This document shows positions 1-5,857 of a stretch of DNA of 5,945 nucleotides, in pieces (positions within the stretch are counted from its first letter, which is position 1; each line of letters begins with the position of its first letter). A program made the translations under genes and the position numbers. Origin of the DNA: an uncultured delta proteobacterium. GTDB lineage: Bacteria > Desulfobacterota > Syntrophorhabdia > Syntrophorhabdales > Syntrophorhabdaceae. The notes beneath the pieces are model-generated. The model was not told the DNA's origin. It saw only the letters and a program-made list of their open reading frames with translations, and did no database searches. The DNA is taken from the NCBI GenBank assembly GCA_903872255.1, contig CAIQJW010000193.1, positions 1 to 5,945 of the forward strand. Reading direction: 5' to 3'.

Positions 1-1
1 A

Positions 2-31
2 GGGGAAAAGGTATACAGGGTTGAACCATGA
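2..31 (+). CDS. possible 3' end of an upstream gene (partial)
   Basis: Reading from base 2, the frame gives GEKVYRVEP followed by TGA at 29-31. That stop overlaps the ATG at 28-30 of the next gene as ATGA, the classic layout of translationally coupled genes. The tail is too short to identify. A competing reading is the frame from base 1, which gives RGKGIQG and stops at TGA 22-24, so the assignment is tentative. It fits the tight spacing of all later junctions. Confidence 0.35.
   Translation, partial: GEKVYRVEP
17..20 (+). promoter_or_regulatory. ribosome binding site for the first radical SAM gene
   Basis: AGGG lies 7 bases before the ATG at 28. An in-frame TGA at 22-24 sits between this site and the ATG, so translation in this frame cannot begin further upstream. 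This supports the chosen start. Confidence 0.5.
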
Positions 32-903
32 AATACGAAGGAACAATTTACAGGCCTCCAAGCGAGGCAGGCAGTCTCATTCTGCAGATAACCATCGGCT
101 GTTCCCATAATAAGTGCACATTCTGCGGTTCTTACAAAGACAAGAAATTCCGGGTACGCACATTTGATGAGATAGCTGAGGATGTTGAGGAGGCAAAGCA
201 GTACGCCCATTACATCAGAAAAATCTTTCTCGCCGACGGCGACGCGCTTATCATCCCGCAAAAAAGGCTTATACCCATCGTACAGCTTGTCAAGGATGCG
301 TTTCCCAAGCTCGAACGAATAGGCGTCTACGGGAACACAAAATCGATCCTCAAGAAATCTATCGAAGAATTGAAGCAGTTAAAGGAAATGGGCGTCGGGA
401 TCGTATACCTCGGCGTGGAATCGGGTGACCAGGTCGTTCTCGACAAGGCTTGCAAGGGTACCGTGCTCGACAAGACGGCTGAAGCGGCCCAGAAAGTGAA
501 GGATGCCGGGATGCTGCTTTCCGTGACCGTTCTCCTTGGCCTTGGCGGCGTCGAGAGAAGCCAGATACATGCACAAGAGACCGGAAAATTCTTGAGCAGG
601 ATAAAACCAGATTACGCCGGCGCTCTCAGCGTTATCGTAGTGCCCGGCACAGTGCTCGCCGGCGAGATAGAAAAGGGCACCTTTGTCGTGCCCGATCCCT
701 ATATGCTTCTCGAAGAACTGTACACCATGATCGAGAACACCAACGTTGATCACACGTACTTCGCGTCAAACCATGCATCGAATTATCTTCCCGTCAAGGC
801 ATGGCTTCCCGAAGAAAAAGAAAAGACCTTGCAAGCTATACGGCATGTCCTTTCCGAGCGCGATCCATCAATGCTGAGGCCCGAGTTCATGAGGGCCCTG
901 TAA
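28..903 (+). CDS. radical SAM protein, CX4CX2C type, function unassigned
   Basis: This is a 291-residue cytoplasmic protein with a radical SAM core. The cluster-binding cysteines appear to be C25, C30 and C33 in GCSHNKCTFC, which is CX4CX2C rather than the usual CX3CX2C. Other visible core elements are FLADGDAL (67-74), YLGVESG (127-133, the region that usually contacts SAM) and LLGLGG (169-174). A C-terminal block, SNHASNYLP (247-255), resembles a conserved block I recall from a widespread uncharacterised family of this length that shares the GCxHxxCxFC motif. There is no B12 domain, no auxiliary cluster motif, no signal peptide and no membrane segment. The start follows an in-frame stop at 22-24 and has AGGG 7 bases upstream. 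The stop (901-903) is one base from the next start. Radical SAM membership is firm, but the substrate is unknown. Confidence 0.9.
   Translation: MKYEGTIYRPPSEAGSLILQITIGCSHNKCTFCGSYKDKKFRVRTFDEIAEDVEEAKQYAHYIRKIFLADGDALIIPQKRLIPIVQLVKDAFPKLERIGVYGNTKSILKKSIEELKQLKEMGVGIVYLGVESGDQVVLDKACKGTVLDKTAEAAQKVKDAGMLLSVTVLLGLGGVERSQIHAQETGKFLSRIKPDYAGALSVIVVPGTVLAGEIEKGTFVVPDPYMLLEELYTMIENTNVDHTYFASNHASNYLPVKAWLPEEKEKTLQAIRHVLSERDPSMLRPEFMRAL
891..894 (+). promoter_or_regulatory. ribosome binding site for the thioesterase gene
   Basis: GAGG lies inside the last codons of the radical SAM gene, 10 bases before the ATG at 905. The slightly long spacing and the one-base intergenic gap suggest that translation of the thioesterase depends partly on ribosomes finishing the upstream gene. 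Confidence 0.4.
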
Positions 904-904
904 T

Positions 905-1336
905 ATGATCGGAAAATCGGGCGGCAGTGACGGCGAATTTGTTGATATACCCATACGTGTCCGGTATGCCGACACGGACCAGATGGGGATCGTCTATTAT
1001 GGCAATTACCCCGCATTCTTCGAGGTCGGGCGCAGCGAATACATGCGGCAGAAAGGATACCCCTACCGTGACGTGGAAGAGATGGGATATTACTTCGTTG
1101 TTGTGGCCCTTGAGGCGAAATATTACGGCAACGCGACATACGACGATGTGGTTATCGTAAAAACCAGGGTTACAGAACTTAAATCGAGAGGCATTACTTT
1201 TCATTACGTCGTGACGCGCGATGGCACCCTCGTCGTGGAGGGATCCACAAAACATATCTGTCTCAACAGCGACAAAAAACCCGTCACAATACCTCAAAAG
1301 ATCCTAGAAATATTCCGAGATGGCCGAACCACATAA
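905..1336 (+). CDS. acyl-CoA thioesterase, YbgC/FadM (4HBT) hot-dog family
   Basis: This 143-residue protein is the usual size for a single hot-dog domain thioesterase, a family that hydrolyses acyl-CoA thioesters in the cytoplasm, usually as a tetramer. The diagnostic N-terminal motif YADTDQMGIVYYGNY spans residues 21-35. D25 aligns with the catalytic aspartate of the Pseudomonas 4-hydroxybenzoyl-CoA thioesterase (D17 there). The following FFEVGRSEYMR (38-48) matches the long central helix of the fold, and HICLNSDKKPVTIP (117-130) is the typical last strand and turn. The first ~14 residues (glycine and serine rich) look like a short extension, so a later start is conceivable, but no better ATG precedes the motif. 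It begins one base after the radical SAM stop and overlaps the next gene by 17 bases. The substrate chain length cannot be read from sequence. There is no tol-pal neighbour, unlike classical ybgC. Confidence 0.93.
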   Translation: MIGKSGGSDGEFVDIPIRVRYADTDQMGIVYYGNYPAFFEVGRSEYMRQKGYPYRDVEEMGYYFVVVALEAKYYGNATYDDVVIVKTRVTELKSRGITFHYVVTRDGTLVVEGSTKHICLNSDKKPVTIPQKILEIFRDGRTT

Positions 1337-2381
1337 TATTCTGGTCATTCGGCTCAGCTCCCTTGGTGATGTGCTGATGAGTGTCCCGGCGGTACGGGCA
1401 TTGCGGCAGCATTTTCCGGAAGCGCACATCTCATGGCTTGTTGAAGGCTCCGTGGCGAGCATCATTGCACAGCAGGACTTCATCGATGACGTCATATATT
1501 TCCCGCGCGGCGCCCTTTCCCGGCATTTTAAAACCGGCCATTTTTCCACAACCGCGTATATCCTGAAAGATTTTTTGAAAAACCTCCGGCAGCGCAAATA
1601 CGATCTCGTCATCGATCTTCATGGCATCGCGAAAAGTGCGGCGATGATGATGCTTGCGCGAGGACGCAGAACGATCGGCTTCGGTTCCATGTTCTCGAAG
1701 GATATGACCCATTTGTTTTATCGTGAACGGGTAAACGGCATCCAGAAGAGGATCCACAAAGTTGACCGCAACATGCTCGTTGCCGGTTTTATGGGATGCA
1801 CCGAACCGGTCTCCGATCTTCCGCTAAGAACCCACGATGAATCCCGGCGCTACATAAGTGATTTTTTCCAATCGCATAATATACATCCGCCCGTATTTGC
1901 GGTAAATCCTTTCGCAAGCAGGGACTCTGCGTTCAAGAGATGGCCGCTTGAGCGGTACGCGGACCTGATACGCAGGGCCATTCAAGACAAAATGGGCTCC
2001 GTCGTGATCATCTGGGGGCCCGGTGAGCGGGAAGAGGCGACGAGGCTCGCCGCGATGGCAGGAGAAAGCGTGCATCTTGCCTGCCAGACGGACATTGCCC
2101 AGCTGTACGCCCTGCTCGCACAATGCTCGGTCTATATCGGCGGCGATACCGGCACAACCCATCTCGCCTCAGCTGCGCAGATACCGGTTGTAAGCCTTTT
2201 CGGCCCGACCGATTTTATCGTGAACCGCCCCTATTCCCGGAAAAGTGTGATCATCCGGAAGGATGTGCCCTGCAGCCCCTGCAAGAACAAGACATGCAAA
2301 ACGCGGGAATGCCTCATGAACATATCCGTCGATGAGGTTTTTGAGGCGGTCAGAAAAATAACCCCGGGGAACGAGGCATAA
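1320..2381 (+). CDS. glycosyltransferase family 9, LPS heptosyltransferase (WaaC/WaaF-like)
   Basis: This 353-residue protein is the normal length for GT9 enzymes, which transfer L-glycero-D-manno-heptose from ADP-heptose to the LPS inner core on the cytoplasmic side of the inner membrane. The N-terminus NILVIRLSSLGDVLMSVPA (6-24) is the family signature; D17 aligns with the proposed catalytic aspartate of WaaC (D13 in E. coli). The acceptor-side domain includes YDLVIDLHG (94-102). The ADP-heptose side shows WGPGE (232-236) and GGDTGTTHLASA (274-285). The C-terminus carries four cysteines, C318, C321, C326 and C331 (CX2CX4CX4C), also found in the second GT9 here. The start is fixed by an in-frame TAG at 1305-1307 and is the only ATG before the signature. 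It overlaps the thioesterase by 17 bases and has no clear Shine-Dalgarno site, which implies coupling. GT9 is certain; heptosyltransferase I versus another core heptosyltransferase cannot be settled. Confidence 0.93.
   Translation: MAEPHNILVIRLSSLGDVLMSVPAVRALRQHFPEAHISWLVEGSVASIIAQQDFIDDVIYFPRGALSRHFKTGHFSTTAYILKDFLKNLRQRKYDLVIDLHGIAKSAAMMMLARGRRTIGFGSMFSKDMTHLFYRERVNGIQKRIHKVDRNMLVAGFMGCTEPVSDLPLRTHDESRRYISDFFQSHNIHPPVFAVNPFASRDSAFKRWPLERYADLIRRAIQDKMGSVVIIWGPGEREEATRLAAMAGESVHLACQTDIAQLYALLAQCSVYIGGDTGTTHLASAAQIPVVSLFGPTDFIVNRPYSRKSVIIRKDVPCSPCKNKTCKTRECLMNISVDEVFEAVRKITPGNEA
2373..2376 (+). promoter_or_regulatory. ribosome binding site for the B12 radical SAM gene
   Basis: GAGG is placed 7 bases before the ATG at 2384, inside the final codons of the upstream glycosyltransferase gene. 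It is one of the better sites in the operon and supports the chosen start. The gap between the two genes is 2 bases. Confidence 0.6.
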
Positions 2382-2383
2382 GA

Positions 2384-3886
2384 ATGCGTATTTTGTTTAT
2401 TTATCCCAACATCAACACCCAGGTCGGGTTCAATTACGGCATTTCATACATGTCCGGATTTTTGAAGGAAAAAGGGATCGCAACCGGACTTCTCAACATT
2501 AATGAAAAGCTCGGGTATCCCCTTGACCTTGCCCGCATCAAAAGGGATGTCCTTGAGTTCAAGCCCGACATGATAGGTTTTTCCGTTCTTACAAACCAGT
2601 ATAAATACGCCCTCGAGATCGCGCGCGATATAAAAGAGTACCTCGATGTCCCGATCCTTTTCGGCGGGATCCACGTTACCATGGACCCCGTTAAGACGCT
2701 GATGCAGGACGAGGTCGACCTTATCTGCGTCGGGGAAGGCGAAGAGGCCGTGGCGGAACTCCTGACAACGGGAAACCCTGCCGGCGTGAGGAATATCGGA
2801 CGGAAAGAGAACGGCAGGCCGGTTATAGAACCCTTGAGGCCCTATACCGATATAATTGAATTGCCGTTTAAGGATTACGAGGTCTTCGATTTTCAGAAAG
2901 TGATCGACGCGAAAGACGGATGGGTAGGGCTTACAGCTTCGCGGGGGTGCCCTTTCCGGTGCACATACTGCCTTAATCACAGGATAATCGAGATCTATAA
3001 AGCTAGTGGTCATATGCCGAGGGGATATATACGCAGGCATACGGTCGACCAGATGATCGAAGAGATACAGTATCTCCTGCAAAATTATTCGCGCATCACG
3101 ATGTTCATATTCGATGACGATATTTTCACCTTTGACAAGGTATGGCTCAAAGAGTTCACCGAACGCTACAGATCGATCACCGATATTCCTTTCGTCTGCA
3201 ACGCCCACGTGCGCATCTTCGACGATGAAACGGCCTATCTCCTGAAGAATGCGGGCTGCCGCATCATCAAGTTCGGGCTGGAAAGCGGCAGTGACCGGAT
3301 GCGCCGCAAGGTCCTTCAGCGATACATGTCCAATAAACATATAGAAGATGCATTTGCGACGGCGGAAAAATATGCGCTGCATACGTCGGCCTTTGTGATG
3401 TTCGGTCTTCCTTATGAGACCATCGAGGACATACACGAAACGATCGAGCTTCTTGCCGTTATCAAGCCGGGACGCTTCAGGTGGTCCCTGTTCTTTCCTT
3501 TTATAGGAACAAAGGCGTGCAGCATAGCCGAGTCTTCGGGCCAGATCGATCTCGAACGCATGGAACAACTCGATAATTTTACCGATGAAACGTGCATGAA
3601 GCTGGGAGCTGACGTCGATCTGTATTGTGACAAGGTCAAATCACTTTTATGTGCCTTCGTAAATGCCCGGTCGGGCGGGCAATATACGGAAGGGTACCGG
3701 CGCCTGGTGGACGAGATAGAATCCATGGACCTGAAGACCTGGCAGGACAAAAAGGAAAATATTTTCAAGATGGTAGAGAATCTGAACGAAGAGATGGAAA
3801 AATCGGGAGGACTCTATTATACTGTGAAATACAATCCTTTTATGGGCGTACGAAGTGACTGGAAAGACGATAGTATATCTTCCTAA
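2384..3886 (+). CDS. B12-binding domain radical SAM protein (BchE-like class)
   Basis: This is a 500-residue cytoplasmic enzyme with an N-terminal cobalamin-binding Rossmann domain (about 1-150) and a radical SAM barrel (about 180-400). In the first domain, MRILFIYPNI, DMIGFSVLTNQY (62-73), ILFGGIHVTM (91-100) and VDLICVGEGEEAVAELL (111-127) are typical. The DxHxxG cobalamin-ligand motif is absent, as is common in this class. The second domain has the canonical CX3CX2C: C189, C193 and C196 in RGCPFRCTYC. Also visible are IFDDDIFTF (242-250), FGLESGSDRMR (297-307) and FVMFGLPYET (337-346). A C-terminal region of ~100 residues, rich in charged residues, has no motif I recognise. Members perform methylations, ring closures and oxidations. 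The gene sits between two heptosyltransferase genes, 2 bases after the first and overlapping the second by 32. From this I infer, but cannot show, a role in modifying LPS core or another glycolipid. The family is firm, the substrate unknown. Confidence 0.92.
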   Translation: MRILFIYPNINTQVGFNYGISYMSGFLKEKGIATGLLNINEKLGYPLDLARIKRDVLEFKPDMIGFSVLTNQYKYALEIARDIKEYLDVPILFGGIHVTMDPVKTLMQDEVDLICVGEGEEAVAELLTTGNPAGVRNIGRKENGRPVIEPLRPYTDIIELPFKDYEVFDFQKVIDAKDGWVGLTASRGCPFRCTYCLNHRIIEIYKASGHMPRGYIRRHTVDQMIEEIQYLLQNYSRITMFIFDDDIFTFDKVWLKEFTERYRSITDIPFVCNAHVRIFDDETAYLLKNAGCRIIKFGLESGSDRMRRKVLQRYMSNKHIEDAFATAEKYALHTSAFVMFGLPYETIEDIHETIELLAVIKPGRFRWSLFFPFIGTKACSIAESSGQIDLERMEQLDNFTDETCMKLGADVDLYCDKVKSLLCAFVNARSGGQYTEGYRRLVDEIESMDLKTWQDKKENIFKMVENLNEEMEKSGGLYYTVKYNPFMGVRSDWKDDSISS

Positions 3887-4850
3887 CTGGCTGGGCGACA
3901 TGGTGATGGCCGTGCCGTTCCTTAACGCCCTGAGAAAAGAGCTTGATACGGAATTGTGGGCTATCGGCAAAGAAAGCGCCATTCACCTTTATAATGGCCT
4001 CGACCTGTTCGATCGTTTCGTGCCCATTTACAGTACAGGACTTTCCCTTTTCCTGGAAACAGCGAGCAAGCTGAAAAAAGTTGGATTTTCCCGGAGCATC
4101 GCCCTGCCCCACTCATTCAGATCGGCCCTTTTCTTTTTCAATCTCAGGGTCCGGGAAAGAGTAGGCTATGACCGGAATAAACGGGGCTTTTTGCTGACTT
4201 TGAAGGTCGCGGAAAGCGCCCGGCTCGAATCCACTGTCGAGCATTTTCTCAAGATCGCCGACACGCTTGGCATCGGGCGGACGATCGAGTCCCCTGTCCT
4301 CGCAGTTTCGCCGGACGAGGAGAACAAATTCGACCAGGAATTTATAAATATTGCGAAGCCGTACGCCATTATGATCGTAGGCGCTCAATACGGGCCTTCA
4401 AAATGCTGGCCCGCCGAATATTTTTCGGAATTGGCAGACATCCTAATTGAAAGACACGGCCTCGATGTATTTATGCTTCCCGGCAAAAATGAACGCGGCA
4501 TCGCGGATAAGATATACGCCGGGATAAAGCAGAAAGAACGGGCCGATATCATGTCGATGAATATACGCGATATGAAGGTATGCCTATCGCGCGCGGCGGT
4601 CGTCATAAGCAACGACACGGGGCCTCGCCATATTTCGGCTGCCCTTTCGGTACCAACCGTCGTATTCGCGGGGCCGATGGACGAAGAGTACACATCATAC
4701 GCAAGCCCATCGACACGCGTCCTGTTAAAGGATGTCCCCTGTCGTCCCTGTAATAAGAAAAGATGCGACAAGGGACATGAATGCATGATGGATATAAAAC
4801 CCCAGGAAGTTGCTGGAATAGTGGGAGATATCGTTGAAAAGAAAGCCTGA
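3855..4850 (+). CDS. waaF: ADP-heptose:LPS heptosyltransferase II (WaaF-like, GT9)
   Basis: This 331-residue GT9 enzyme most resembles WaaF, which adds the second heptose of the LPS inner core at the cytoplasmic face of the inner membrane. The N-terminus has VYLPNWLGDMVMAVP (7-21), where the PNWLGD form is characteristic of WaaF; D15 is the expected catalytic aspartate. Other motifs are GAQYGPSKCWPAEYF (176-190), close to the GAxxGPAKxWP block of WaaF, LPGKNE (208-213), and SNDTGPRHISAAL (252-264) for ADP-heptose binding. Four C-terminal cysteines, C296, C299, C304 and C310 (CX2CX4CX5C), mirror the other GT9. The start is GTG at 3855: the frame is closed by TGA at 3825-3827, and no other start codon falls between that stop and the signature. 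GGG at 3844-3846 is a weak ribosome site, so the 32-base overlap with the upstream gene probably drives reinitiation. It overlaps the kinase gene by 17 bases. Confidence 0.9.
   Translation: MTGKTIVYLPNWLGDMVMAVPFLNALRKELDTELWAIGKESAIHLYNGLDLFDRFVPIYSTGLSLFLETASKLKKVGFSRSIALPHSFRSALFFFNLRVRERVGYDRNKRGFLLTLKVAESARLESTVEHFLKIADTLGIGRTIESPVLAVSPDEENKFDQEFINIAKPYAIMIVGAQYGPSKCWPAEYFSELADILIERHGLDVFMLPGKNERGIADKIYAGIKQKERADIMSMNIRDMKVCLSRAAVVISNDTGPRHISAALSVPTVVFAGPMDEEYTSYASPSTRVLLKDVPCRPCNKKRCDKGHECMMDIKPQEVAGIVGDIVEKKA
4823..4827 (+). promoter_or_regulatory. ribosome binding site that decides the TTG start of the kinase gene
   Basis: GGGAG ends 6 bases before TTG at 4834. The frame has a TAG at 4819-4821, so translation must start after it, and no ATG precedes the conserved kinase N-terminus. 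The strong site and good spacing make TTG 4834 the convincing start. Confidence 0.65.
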
Positions 4851-5838
4851 AAGCGGCAGCCTGGCGTATTTTATCGATCATTTTGCAGGTAAAAAGATCT
4901 GCGTCGTGGGGGATATTATTGCCGATGTGTATATATTCGGCAAACCATATCGCCTTTCGCGCGAGGCTCCGGTCGTTGTCGTTAAGTACGAGCAGTCGAA
5001 GATATACCCGGGCAGCGCCGGCAATACGATAAATAATCTCGCAGCGATGGGCGCAAAGGTCTACCCGGTTGGCTTCATCGGCAGCGATTCCATCGGCGGC
5101 AAACTCTTGGATTTCCTTTCCGGGTCAGAGAATATCGATACCGGCGGGATCATACGCCACGCCGGGGAAACGATAACAAAAACGCGCATCCTCGCCGGCG
5201 ATACCCACGTTTCAAAACAGCAGGTCATCCGTATAGACAGGGATGACCACCGGAAAAATACGGTAAAAGAGAAAATGCTGTTCATGGAAAACCTTGCCGG
5301 TATCGCCCCCCATGTTGACGCTATCATCGTGTCAGATTACGGACATGGCGCCGTAAACAATAAAGTGATCGAGTTTATGAAAGATGCCGCGAAGAGAACC
5401 ACTGTCGTAGGCGATTCGCGGTACAGCCTTAAAAAATATGCGGGGCTGACCATGATCACGCCGAACGAATCGGAGGCATATGCCCTGGCAGGCCTTCCGG
5501 AGGATGCCCCCATCGAAGAAGTCGGGAAAAAGGTCCTCTCCGGAATGAATCTCAAGGGACTGCTCGTTACGCGCGGGAATAGGGGCATGTCCCTCTTCCT
5601 GAAAGGCGGCAAGGTCCATCATATACCCATATCCGGGAAGGATGACGTAACGGACGTAACCGGGGCCGGGGACACGGTCTGCGCTGCCGTGGCGCTTTCG
5701 CTCGCCAGCGGGGCGGATTTTCTGGATGCAGCCAAGATTGCGAACTACGCTGCAGGGATCGTCGTCATGAAACGCGGAACGGCAACGGTAACCCTCGCGG
5801 AACTCAGGAAGTCGATTCAAAACGGCGGCAAAATATGA
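4834..5838 (+). CDS. rfaE1: D-glycero-beta-D-manno-heptose-7-phosphate kinase (PfkB family)
   Basis: This 334-residue PfkB/ribokinase-type kinase is predicted to phosphorylate heptose 7-phosphate at C1 on the way to ADP-heptose. Its motifs follow the kinase half of HldE: VVGDIIADVYIFG (24-36), RLSREAPVVVV (40-50), YPGSAGNTINNLAAMGA (58-74), SDYGHGAV (167-174), ITPNESEA (208-215), VTRGNRGMSLF (245-255) and DVTDVTGAGDTVCAA (271-285), with D280 the catalytic base. The length fits the kinase alone: the C-terminal cytidylyl/adenylyl-transferase domain of bifunctional HldE is missing, so a separate RfaE2/HldC is expected elsewhere. One variation is GDSR (193-196) where E. coli-type enzymes have DPK. 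It starts at TTG, overlaps the heptosyltransferase gene by 17 bases and ends at TGA 5836-5838. A PfkB kinase of another sugar is possible, but the motifs and neighbours favour heptose. Confidence 0.92.
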   Translation: MKRKPESGSLAYFIDHFAGKKICVVGDIIADVYIFGKPYRLSREAPVVVVKYEQSKIYPGSAGNTINNLAAMGAKVYPVGFIGSDSIGGKLLDFLSGSENIDTGGIIRHAGETITKTRILAGDTHVSKQQVIRIDRDDHRKNTVKEKMLFMENLAGIAPHVDAIIVSDYGHGAVNNKVIEFMKDAAKRTTVVGDSRYSLKKYAGLTMITPNESEAYALAGLPEDAPIEEVGKKVLSGMNLKGLLVTRGNRGMSLFLKGGKVHHIPISGKDDVTDVTGAGDTVCAAVALSLASGADFLDAAKIANYAAGIVVMKRGTATVTLAELRKSIQNGGKI

Positions 5839-5843
5839 GGAAC

Positions 5844-5857
5844 GTTCTATGTTCTAT
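5844..5857 (+). repeat. two tandem copies of GTTCTAT
   Basis: The 7-base unit GTTCTAT occurs twice back to back, just after the kinase stop codon. The second copy carries the end of an ATG (5849-5851) that follows a GAGGA sequence. It may be simple slippage next to the larger repeats that follow; no function is evident. Confidence 0.6.

Noticed and set aside
1..27. Promoter upstream of the first gene
   Set aside because: Only 27 bases are present, no -35/-10 pair can be defined, and an upstream coding frame appears to run into the start codon.
2444..3568. Long open frame on the minus strand (374 codons) opposite the B12 radical SAM gene
   Set aside because: It lies wholly within a gene with clear cobalamin and radical SAM motifs. 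Its own translation shows no recognisable domain, so it is a shadow of the real frame.
5332..5820. Minus-strand open frame of 162 codons opposite the kinase gene
   Set aside because: It is fully covered by conserved PfkB motifs on the plus strand, has no recognisable domain, and is explained by codon composition.
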